A DNA stretch of 64,000 bases. It comes from CAVZCK01 sp963798805 (GTDB lineage Bacteria; Pseudomonadota; Alphaproteobacteria; Rhizobiales; Rhodomicrobiaceae). The stretch spans positions 868,001-932,000 of the forward strand of contig CAWCVC010000002.1 of assembly GCA_963798805.1 (NCBI GenBank). The letters are read 5' to 3'. A program made the translations under genes and the position numbers. Under the pieces are notes generated by a model. That model worked only from the letters and a program-made list of their open reading frames with translations, searched no databases and was not told the DNA's origin. Within the stretch, counting starts at the first letter, position 1, and each line of letters begins with the position of its first letter. Below, in pieces: positions 52,850 through 60,166 of the stretch.

Positions 52850-53794
52850 TCAAATCCCGCCGCTGAATGTGTCGCACGCATCCATCCGGCCACTGTCGAA
52901 GCCCTTGTGGAACCAGGAAACGCGCTGCTTCGAGGAGCCGTGGGTGAAGGCGTCGGGCACCACATAGCCTTGGGTCTCGCGCTGGATGCGGTCGTCACCG
53001 ATCGCCGCCGCGGCGTTCAACGCCTCTTCGATGTCGCCGGGCTCCACGATCTTGAGCTGATTTTGCGCATCATGCGCCCAGATCCCGGCATAGCAGTCCG
53101 CCTGAAGCTCCATCCGCACCTGGATGGCGTTGCCCGCTCGCTCGCTCGCACGCGCACGCGCTGCCATCACCTTGTCGCTGAGGCCGAGCAGCGTCTGAAC
53201 GTGATGGCCGACCTCATGCGCAATGACATAGGCCTGGGCGAAATCGCCGGAGGCGCCGAAGCGGTTCTTCAGATCGTCGTAGAAGGAGAGGTCGATATAG
53301 ACCTTGTGGTCGAGCGGGCAATAGAACGGCCCCATCTGCGAGATGCCGGTGCCGCAGCCGGAGCGGATGCCGCCGCGATAAAGGACGAGCTTCGGGTCGG
53401 TGTAAGTCCGGCCCATGGCTTGGAATTCCCGAGACCAGACATCTTCAGTGGTCTTGAGCACGACGGAGACGAATTGCTTCAGCTCGTCGTCCCGCGCGCT
53501 TGCCGGACGGGACGCCTCGCGCGGCCCCTGCCCGGTCGAGATTCCGCCGCCATTGCCGCCCTCATCGAAGATCACCCGCGGATCGATGCCGAAGAAGAAC
53601 ATCAGACCAATAATGATGAGAAAACCGATAATGCCGATACCGCCGCCCCGGCCGGTCGGCAGCCTTATGCCCGGTCCGCCGCCCGGAAAGCCGCCTCCGC
53701 CGCGTGGGAAGGGGAAGTTGAAACCGCCACCGCCATCCGACTCGTCCCGCCGGTCCTCGACATTTTCGCTGCCTTCGCGCCCGCGCCAGCGCAT
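52850..53794 (-). CDS. Neutral zinc metallopeptidase (YpfJ type)
   Basis: A 314-residue inner-membrane protein of the putative neutral zinc metallopeptidase family. A Gly-rich N terminus (residues 20-50), one membrane segment (GIIGFLIIIGLMFFFGI, ~54-70), and then the domain with the zinc motif AHEVGHHVQ (HExxH at 193-197) and the downstream ligand region RMELQADCYAGIWAH. Substrates are unknown. It ends in CDTFSGGI, typical for the family. Confidence 0.9.
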   Translation of the reverse strand: MRWRGREGSENVEDRRDESDGGGGFNFPFPRGGGGFPGGGPGIRLPTGRGGGIGIIGFLIIIGLMFFFGIDPRVIFDEGGNGGGISTGQGPREASRPASARDDELKQFVSVVLKTTEDVWSREFQAMGRTYTDPKLVLYRGGIRSGCGTGISQMGPFYCPLDHKVYIDLSFYDDLKNRFGASGDFAQAYVIAHEVGHHVQTLLGLSDKVMAARARASERAGNAIQVRMELQADCYAGIWAHDAQNQLKIVEPGDIEEALNAAAAIGDDRIQRETQGYVVPDAFTHGSSKQRVSWFHKGFDSGRMDACDTFSGGI

Positions 53795-53829
53795 CAGAAC
53801 CTCCGTCTAGCCGGGCTCGCCCGGCCTTG

Positions 53830-55194
53830 CTACTCGCCGGCAGGCACCAGGGCCTGCGATTTTTCCGGTACTCGTAGATACGAGCGCACCGATTTCGACG
53901 CCGCAACAACGCCGGAATTGGCGAAGAGTTCGTGATTACGCTCAATATCGCGCAGATCATAGCGGTAATTGACCATCAGGCCGTGTGCCTCCTTCAGCCC
54001 GCGCGATGAGATGTTGCCGAGCCAGTTGATGCGCTCGAGGCGCGCGCCATTGCCGAGATGGAAGCGGGCGACCGGGTCGACCGGACGGCCGTGAATGTTC
54101 TTGGCCACGAGGAAATAGTGAGCAGCGGCGGCCATCAATACCGGCTTCATCGCCTCGGCGAGCTCCTCATCATTCCGCCAGTCCTCATCAGCGAGATTGT
54201 CGAGAATGGCAAGTTCGGTGGCGTCGAGATAGGTGAGGAGATTGCTGAGCTTGGCCCGCTCCAGCCAGTTGCTGAAGCCCGGGATCGGCGACAGCGTGAC
54301 GAAGGTCTTCAGACTCGGAATGGCGCGGGCGAGATCCTCCACGACCTGCTTGATCAGGAAATTGCCGAAAGAGATGCCGCGCAAGCCCTCCTGGCAATTC
54401 GAAATCGAATAAAACACCGCCGTCGTCGGATCGCGGATTTCCTGCGCGCCGCGCTGTTCCTCCTTCAGCACCTGCTGGATCGAGCCGGGCGCCTCGCGGC
54501 TCAGCGCCACCTGCACGAAGATCACCGGGTCGTCGACCAGCGAGGGATGAAAGAAGGCAAAGCAGCGCCGGTCGGCCGGATCGAGGCGGCGACGCAGATC
54601 GTCCCAGCCCTGTATCTCGTGTACGGCCTCATAGCGGATGATCTTTTCGAGGATATTGGCCGGCGTCGACCAGTCGATGCGCTGCAGAACCAGGAAGCCG
54701 CGGTTGAACCAGGAGGTGAGCTGGCTGACGAAGTCGCGGTCAACGGCCGCAAGCGCCTCGTCCTTCTTGGTCATGTGCAAAAGATCGGCACGCATCCGCA
54801 CGATCTCGGCGGTGGCGCCGGGCGACAGATTGAGGCGGCGCAAATATTCGAGCCGCGGCGACTCGACGGCCTGGGTCAGGCGCTTCAGCGCATCGGCGCT
54901 GGGCGCCTGCAGATAGGCGCGCGCGCTGCTGGCGACCCGTTCGGTCTCGGGCGCGACGCGATCAGCAAGAAAACGGAAGAATTGATAGCGTCCTTCATCG
55001 TCGAGTGTACGGTAGCGCGCCAAAATCTGCTGGGCGATGGCGACGCCCGACGCCTCGCCGCGGCCGGAGAGAAGCGCTTGCGAAAGGTCTTCGATGCTCT
55101 CGCCCTGGCTGGAGCCGATGCCCGACAAATCGAGCCACTGACGGCCGCGGTCGGAGATCGCGGTCAGCAACTCGCCGAAAAAGGAAACATTCAT
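53830..55194 (-). CDS. matA: Malonyl-CoA decarboxylase
   Basis: A 454-residue enzyme that decarboxylates malonyl-CoA to acetyl-CoA. An N-terminal helical domain (~1-150) is followed by the GNAT-like catalytic domain with CFAFFHPSLVDDPVIFVQVAL, SISNCQEGLRGISFGNFLIKQV (catalytic Ser region) and AHYFLVAKNIHGRPVDPVARFHLGNGARLERINW. Rhizobial matA is usually with matB and matC under the GntR-type MatR. Here only a divergent GntR gene is adjacent, separated by 212 bp. Confidence 0.93.
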   Translation of the reverse strand: MNVSFFGELLTAISDRGRQWLDLSGIGSSQGESIEDLSQALLSGRGEASGVAIAQQILARYRTLDDEGRYQFFRFLADRVAPETERVASSARAYLQAPSADALKRLTQAVESPRLEYLRRLNLSPGATAEIVRMRADLLHMTKKDEALAAVDRDFVSQLTSWFNRGFLVLQRIDWSTPANILEKIIRYEAVHEIQGWDDLRRRLDPADRRCFAFFHPSLVDDPVIFVQVALSREAPGSIQQVLKEEQRGAQEIRDPTTAVFYSISNCQEGLRGISFGNFLIKQVVEDLARAIPSLKTFVTLSPIPGFSNWLERAKLSNLLTYLDATELAILDNLADEDWRNDEELAEAMKPVLMAAAAHYFLVAKNIHGRPVDPVARFHLGNGARLERINWLGNISSRGLKEAHGLMVNYRYDLRDIERNHELFANSGVVAASKSVRSYLRVPEKSQALVPAGE

Positions 55195-55355
55195 GTAAGA
55201 CCCCGCGCCCTATCCGGCTCGAAAGAGCTTGTCCTCGCAGCAATATGAGACGTCCACTATATCCTTGCAGTATTAAGTTTCATTTTATACAAAGCCATGG
55301 TTTCCGCATACGACATTAGCTGGCGTGTCATGATCGCCCGCGCGCTGCCGCGCTG

Positions 55356-55385
55356 CTGAAACAATCAGGCTTTACAATTGTTCAG
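55356..55385. promoter_or_regulatory. Candidate operator between matA and gntR
   Basis: CTGAAACAAT (55356-55365) and ATTGTTCAG (55377-55385) form an imperfect inverted repeat, with one extra A in the left arm, that ends about 20 bp before the gntR start. GntR/FadR-type regulators bind such repeats and often control themselves and a divergent gene. Binding here is inference. Confidence 0.35.
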
Positions 55386-55406
55386 CGCACTCACTCGGGT
55401 TTGAAT

Positions 55407-56150
55407 ATGGCCTCGTCCATCGCAGAACGTCTCAAACGCAAGATCGAGCATGAAATCTTAATGTTCAATTTCAAGCCGGGCGATCGCCTCGACGAGGCCC
55501 GGCTGGCGGAACGCTACGGCAGCTCGCGCACGCCGGTCCGCGAGGCCCTGCGGCAGCTTGCGGCGGAAGGCTTCGTGCGCATCCGCGCGCATCGCGGAGC
55601 GGTGGTGTCGGGCCTCAGCATGGCCGAGCTCATCGAGATGTTCGAGATGATGTCGATCTATGAGGGTGTCTGCGCGAGATTGGCGGCGATGCACGCGACC
55701 GCCGACGAGATGGCCCAAATCCTGGAGGCGCATGAAGCCTGCCGGTCGCATTGCGAGAGCGAGGATTTCGAAGGCTATTGCCTCGCCAATGCCGGCTTCC
55801 ACGAGGCGATCTACCGGGCCAGCCACAACAGCTATCTGATCAAGCAGACAATCTCGACGCGGAACCGGCTCGGTGCCTATCGCCGCTTTCAGCTTCGGCG
55901 CAACAACAGGCTGCGCGAGTCGCTCCGCGAGCATGAGCAGGTTCTCGAAGCCATCAGAAAAGGCGCGGCCGAGGAAGCCGACCGGCTGATGCGCGATCAT
56001 ATTGCCGTGCAGGGATCGCACATCACTTCGCTGATAACCCGTCTGCCCCCGGAATATTTCGCGGGAAGCGCACATGTGCGGACGCATCATGGTGTGCCGC
56101 TGCGCCAGGGCGATCAAAACTACCCAGCGGCTGCGCTCGCTTTCGAATAG
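55407..56150 (+). CDS. GntR-family (FCD domain) transcriptional regulator
   Basis: A 247-residue regulator. The N-terminal winged HTH is LKRKIEHEILMFNFKPGDRLDEARLAERYGSSRTPVREALRQLAAEGFV. The C-terminal FCD ligand domain has EMMSIYEGVCARLAA, FHEAIYRASHNSYL and EHEQVLEAIRKGAAEEADRLMRDHI, with the usual metal-binding histidines. It is divergent from malonyl-CoA decarboxylase, so a MatR-like role in malonate use is likely but unproved. ATG 55407 is preferred to TTG 55401. Confidence 0.9.
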   Translation: MASSIAERLKRKIEHEILMFNFKPGDRLDEARLAERYGSSRTPVREALRQLAAEGFVRIRAHRGAVVSGLSMAELIEMFEMMSIYEGVCARLAAMHATADEMAQILEAHEACRSHCESEDFEGYCLANAGFHEAIYRASHNSYLIKQTISTRNRLGAYRRFQLRRNNRLRESLREHEQVLEAIRKGAAEEADRLMRDHIAVQGSHITSLITRLPPEYFAGSAHVRTHHGVPLRQGDQNYPAAALAFE

Positions 56151-56183
56151 AGGCTGCGCGGCTTTGCAGAGTTGGGATCGATC

Positions 56184-56570
56184 ATGTCCGCTACGTCCAA
56201 TCCTGGCCCCGGCTATCAGCAGCATCCGGGCCACAAGATCACCGTCGAGCCGAGCCCGTCGCGGGTGAAGGTGGTCTTCAACGGCGAGGTGATCGCCAAC
56301 AGTCGCTCGGCGCTGATCCTGAGAGAAGCCAGTTATCCGCCTGTCTACTATTTGCCGGCGGCGGATGTCCGCCGAGAGGCGCTGCAAGGCAGTGCGCATA
56401 AGACCCATTGCCCGTTCAAGGGCGATGCGAGCTACTGGTCGATCGAGCTCGGCGAGAAAAAAGCGCAAGACGCCGTGTGGTCCTATCTCGCCCCCTATGA
56501 CGAGGTTGTGGAGATCAAGGGCTATATGGCTTTCTACCCGAACCGGGTCGACAAGATCGTTGTGGGCTGA
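56184..56570 (+). CDS. DUF427 domain protein
   Basis: A 128-residue protein with the DUF427 pattern: KVVFNGEVIANSRSALIL, PPVYYLPAADVRREAL, THCPFKGDASYWSI, VWSYLAPYDEV, GYMAFYPNRVD. Function unknown; the fold is a small beta barrel. It follows gntR by 33 bp in the same direction and is likely on the same transcript. It is convergent with the broken M24 gene. Confidence 0.87.
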   Translation: MSATSNPGPGYQQHPGHKITVEPSPSRVKVVFNGEVIANSRSALILREASYPPVYYLPAADVRREALQGSAHKTHCPFKGDASYWSIELGEKKAQDAVWSYLAPYDEVVEIKGYMAFYPNRVDKIVVG

Positions 56571-56600
56571 GCGCCTAGCGCGGGAGATCTGTCAGCCCGC

Positions 56601-57353
56601 TCAGCGCCTGATGGGGCGGTCCGTGAGCGGCGACAGGGGCTCGGGAGCGCCGCCGGTCACGATCGAGGTGCGGCCGAGGCACATGGCGGTCCCGGTTTCA
56701 GAGTCCATCAGGATCATGTGCAGGAACATGACCATGCCCGGCTCCAGCACCCACTCATTCCCCTCATAGAACATCGGCGGGTCCATCCAGCTCGGCGTGA
56801 ATTTGGCGCCGAGGCTGTAGCCGCAGGCATTGAGCCGATGCGGGCCCATCCCGTGCGCATCTATGACGCGAGCATGGGCGTTGAAGACCTCGCCGGCCGT
56901 TTTGCCCGCGCGTAATGCCTCCTCGCAGGCCCGCAGCGCTTCGCGGCAGGCGTCGAACATTGCCTGATGGCGCGGGCGCGGCTCACCGACAATAACCGTG
57001 TGCATCTGCGCGGCATGGTAATGCCGGTAGACGCCGGCAAATTCGAGTGTGAGCTGGTCGTTCTGGTCGAAGCGTCGCCGGCCGGCCTTGTAGCGGCAGA
57101 GCAGCGCATCGGGCCCTGAGCCGATGATGAACTCGTTGGCGGGATAGTCGCCGCCACCGGCAAAAATCGCGCCGTGCATCGCCGCGAGAATGCGGCCCTC
57201 ATCGGCGCCGGCGCGGGTTTCGGCAAGACCGGCCTCCAGGGCAGCATTGGCAAGCTCGCCCGCGCGCCTCACATAGCCGAGTTCCGCCGGCGATTTGACG
57301 GCGCGGATGCGGTCGACGAGGCCGTTCGCCTCGGTAAGCGTGCAGAAGCCGCC
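56601..57353 (-). pseudogene. M24-family peptidase, C-terminal part (gene split by IS630-type element)
   Basis: This holds 250 codons of the pita-bread metallopeptidase domain: GLVDRIRAVKSPAELGYVRRAGELANAAL, FIIGSGPDALLCRYKAG, QLTLEFAGVYRHYHAAQMHTV, MGPHRLNACGYSLGAKFTPSW, VLEPGMVMFLHMIL. It resembles Xaa-Pro peptidase or ectoine-hydrolase-like members. The first metal-ligand Asp region (usually D-x-x-…-Y-R-Y-H) reads EFAG, so the metal site is not canonical. The frame joins exactly to 58486-58884 when the IS630 element and one TA are removed (together 384 codons). Confidence 0.82.
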
Positions 57354-57355
57354 TA

Positions 57356-58485
57356 AGCAGGTTTGTCCGGCCTGGCCAACAGATGCCGGTTGTGATTCTG
57401 TCTTTCCAATGATTCGCGGGGTAAGACATGGCTGGCAAATCGCCGGTGGCGGCGACGGACGAGCAGAAAACGGCGCTGAAAGCTTTAGCTGGCGGTGCGG
57501 ATCGCGCCGAGGCGGATCGGGCGCGCGCTATTCTGCTAACGCTTGATGGCTGGACCAGCAGCCGGATCGCGCAGGCATTTGGGGTGCGCGAGGATACGGT
57601 TCGGCTTTGGCGCAGCGACTTCATGCGCGGCGGGATCGATGCGCTGAAGGCGAGCGTTGCTTCGGGACCAATGCCGTTGAAGGCGCAGGCCGCGCTGAGA
57701 GTCGCCGGACCACTTCTGTCGCAGCCGGTGGCGGACCGAACGAACTGGACGCTTGCCCGTCTTGCCGATGAGATTGCAGCCCGGGAAAACATCTCGATCT
57801 CTCGCTCGCAACTCTCCAAAGTGTTGCGCAAAAAAGGGGATTCCGTTTTCGGCGACCACGACACACACTGAAGGGCCGCCAGATCGCGAACGAGATTGAT
57901 CGTGTCGGTCTGCGGCTCAAGCTGCGCAAAGCCCAGGCTGAGGCCGGCGATATCGTTCTCCTGTTCGCCGACGAAAGCGAGGCGCTGACGCATCCCTATT
58001 TGGCGCGAGCCTGGGCTAAGCGTGGCGCCGATCTCCGCGTGCCGGCCCCTGGACAATCCAAGAAAGTCGCCATGATGGGCGCGCTTGACTGGTTGGGCCG
58101 CAGGTTGATCGTCGCCACCTCCCGCAGCAAGCGCAGCACCGACTTCATTGCCTTGCTGCAAACCCTCGATTTTCTCTACGGCCCCAAGCCTGGAATTCCG
58201 AGCAAGCCCGTCGTGATCGTGCTCGACAACGGCCCAATCCATACCAGCAAGGCAACGCGGGCGGCACTTGCTGCCCGCGAGCATTGGCTCACCGTCGAAT
58301 GGCTGCCCAAATATGCGCCCGAACTCAACGACATCGAGGTTGTCTGGCATGATCTCAAAGCCCATCATCTCGCGCACCAGACTTTCACCGATGCTGAAAC
58401 CCTCGATGCCGCTATCCACCAAGCCGTCGTGGCCTTGAACGCAGAACGAGGTCGCGATCCGTTGGGCAACCAGAGAATCTCTGCT
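57356..58485 (+). mobile_element. IS630-family element (1130 bp) in the M24 gene
   Basis: Flanked by the dinucleotide TA at 57354-57355 and 58486-58487, the obligatory IS630 target duplication. The ends begin AGCAG on both sides (57356 inward; 58485 inward on the other strand). A second partly matching block follows (GCCAACAGAT against CCCAACGGAT), so terminal repeats are ~30 bp and imperfect. It carries one transposase gene in two overlapping frames. Removing it restores the M24 reading frame. Confidence 0.88.
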
Positions 58486-58488
58486 TAG
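57428..58488 (+). CDS. IS630-family transposase, made by -1 frameshifting
   Basis: ORFA (57428-57871, 147 codons) has the helix-turn-helix part (RIAQAFGVREDTVRLWRSDFM…). The DDE domain is in the -1 frame up to 58488: LLFADESEALTHPYLARAWAKRG, VIVLDNGPIHTSKA, and LPKYAPELNDIEVVWHDLK (DDE residues in each). The switch most likely occurs at C-AAA-AAA-G (A-run 57830-57835): after it the -1 frame reads RGFRFRRPRHTLKGRQ, normal for the family, while ORFA runs to a stop 33 bp later. The TAG stop at 58486-58488 is formed by the duplicated TA plus a base of the host gene. Confidence 0.87.
57830..57835 (+). promoter_or_regulatory. Slippery A6 for -1 ribosomal frameshift
   Basis: In the ORFA frame the codons are CGC AAA AAA GGG. 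Slipping back one base allows reading CAA AAA AGG GGA, joining ORFA to the DDE frame. Programmed frameshifting at A-runs is known in IS630 and IS3 elements. Confidence 0.65.
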
Positions 58489-58884
58489 CGCCGCATCGAC
58501 GGCTTTGCCATTGGCGTGCGTCAGGCCGTAGCTCTGCGTTTCGATGCCGAGCCTTTTGCCGGCAGCGCCGAGACCGGCAAGCATGTCGCGAAGCTGATCG
58601 GCCGGCCGCGCGCCCTCAGCATCGGTCCAGATGCGGATGTCGCTGATGATCGAGGTGTGCTGCGCCTGGCACAGATCGGCGGAGCGCGTCAGCAGAGCAA
58701 GCCGGCCCTCGGCCCCGAGATAGAGGCACTGGAAGAAGCAGAAGCCGAAGCTGTCATAGCCGGTCAGGTAATACATGCTCTCCTGCTGGAACATCAGCAG
58801 GCCATCAAGCCCGGCCGCCTCGAGCGAGGCGCGAACCTTCGTGATCCGCGCGTCATATTCGCTGCTCTCGAAATGTAAGGCCAT
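58486..58884 (-). pseudogene. M24-family peptidase, N-terminal part
   Basis: A 133-codon creatinase-type N-terminal domain: MALHFESSEYDARITKVRASLEAAGLDGLLMFQQESMYYLTGYDSFG…GRLALLTRSADL…, then GLTHANGKAVDAAL, where the IS630 element begins. It keeps the start codon (58884) but lacks all metal ligands, so any product is probably inactive. The rest is at 56601-57353. Confidence 0.82.
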
Positions 58885-58898
58885 TTTGCGCTCCAAAC

Positions 58899-59429
58899 TC
58901 AGGACGTCTTCTGGATTCGCGCCACTTCGCGCTCCAGCTTGGCGAGCCATCTCTCGACACGCGTGAGATTGACGCCAAGATCGCTGCGACCGAGCTGGGA
59001 GCGCGAATAGATCGCAACCGTCGAGCGGTCGCCGTCGAGCGGAAAATAGCGCACTACGATCGTATCGGGAAAACGCATTCTCTCGCTGCGCTGGATATAG
59101 CGGTCCGCCGGCGTCTTGTCGTCGATATCGACAAGCGTCAGGCGCCGCTCGGTCGCAAGCGCCCGGGCCAGCGCTTTGCGCAAGGTCGGCACATCGACTG
59201 CAAAGACCGGCGACAGGATATCCGCCTCGCTGCCGCAGGGCTCGGGCGGACAAGCCAGAGCGTCATTCGGGGTCGACCGGCGTTTCAGCGTTTCGAAGGT
59301 CACCGGGCCGAGGTCGGCCGGACCGAACAGCAGCCAGATGCGCTCCGGCCCGAGGATTAGAAAAACCCCGGTCAGCGCCAGAATGGCGAGAATCAGAATG
59401 GCAATGACGATCTGCCAGAGGTTCATCAA
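58899..59429 (-). CDS. DUF1499 membrane-anchored protein
   Basis: A 176-residue protein with one N-terminal membrane segment (WQIVIAILILAILALTGVFLIL). A DUF1499-type domain follows (NDALACPPEPCG…PVFAVDVPTLRKALARALATERRLTLVDID…MRFPDTIVVRYFPLDGDRSTVAIYSRSQLGRSDLGVNLTRVERWLAKL). Function unknown. It lies 14 bp upstream of the M24 gene in the same direction, so they were probably one operon. Confidence 0.83.
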   Translation of the reverse strand: MMNLWQIVIAILILAILALTGVFLILGPERIWLLFGPADLGPVTFETLKRRSTPNDALACPPEPCGSEADILSPVFAVDVPTLRKALARALATERRLTLVDIDDKTPADRYIQRSERMRFPDTIVVRYFPLDGDRSTVAIYSRSQLGRSDLGVNLTRVERWLAKLEREVARIQKTS

Positions 59430-59522
59430 GATGCCCCCCGCTGGTGAATTCCCTCATAAGCAGAATTACCATGACGGGGAATTTTGGTGGAGTCCTGGCG
59501 GACTGCGGCGTCCTGCGGGCCG

Positions 59523-59771
59523 TCACATCCAAAGAAAGACGAAGAACAGGAAGAAAATCCCGAGCGGTACCAGGATCGGCCAAAGCTCCGGCGTGGCCGC
59601 CGGAGGCGGCGCCACGACCTCCGGGTCCGACAGAGGCGGCGCCGCGACATAGCCCTTGCCGTCGCAGACGACGCAGCCGACCGGCTGAAGCGTCGGCTTC
59701 CCGTCCTGTGTCACGATGACGTAGTTCATCCCCGTCCCTTTGCAATGAGGACAAACGATCGTTTCGGCCAT
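59523..59771 (-). CDS. Small zinc-ribbon protein with C-terminal membrane anchor
   Basis: An 82-residue protein. Two motifs resembling DnaJ-type zinc repeats (CPHCKGTGM at residues 7-15 and CVVCDGKGY at 33-41) are followed by a Pro/Ala linker and a single C-terminal membrane segment (LWPILVPLGIFFLFFVFLWM). The layout predicts a tail-anchored inner-membrane protein with a cytosolic zinc knuckle. No family name is certain. It is upstream of the DUF1499 gene with a 93-bp gap. Confidence 0.7.
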   Translation of the reverse strand: MAETIVCPHCKGTGMNYVIVTQDGKPTLQPVGCVVCDGKGYVAAPPLSDPEVVAPPPAATPELWPILVPLGIFFLFFVFLWM

Positions 59772-60166
59772 GGAGTCATAATCCTGCGGTTCGACTCGGT
59801 TGGATTTGAATTAAATCGAAGATGATTGTGAGAGGGTTAATTTCGGTGCGGCGATGCTGGATTCGCGTCGAGTTGAGGCCGAAATCCACAACGTCGTGCG
59901 CCGCCGGGCGCGATCGTTAAGACGCGATCAATCAACTGGAAATCCCCGGTGGCCGCCACCGGTGCTTACAGGACGCCATCCCGGGCGAGCAGAGCGAGAC
60001 CCAGGATCCACTCGCATATCGGCAAGCACAGTGGCTGCCAGTTAGGCGAGTGGGCCCTGGCTCAGGGCCGAGGCGACGTCCGGATATCTGGGTGGTCTTC
60101 GAGACAAATACCGATTTGGCAGAGGTCTCCGCCGGAAGATGTGACCTGTTGCGAGTGTCGCCGGCG
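59772..60166. other. Non-coding stretch after mdtC, with hairpin
   Basis: 395 bp without a convincing gene. CCGGTGG (59946-59952), loop CCG, CCACCGG (59956-59962) form a perfect 7-bp hairpin that could mark the end of the mdt transcript, though it has no T-run. The ATG-proximal 60 bp before 59771 are A/T-richer (GAATTAAATC) and may hold the promoter of the zinc-ribbon gene. Confidence 0.45.

Noticed and set aside
57199..59253. 684-codon open frame on the minus strand across the IS630 element
   Set aside because: It includes real M24 N-terminal sequence but then runs through the IS630 element in antisense; it is not one gene.
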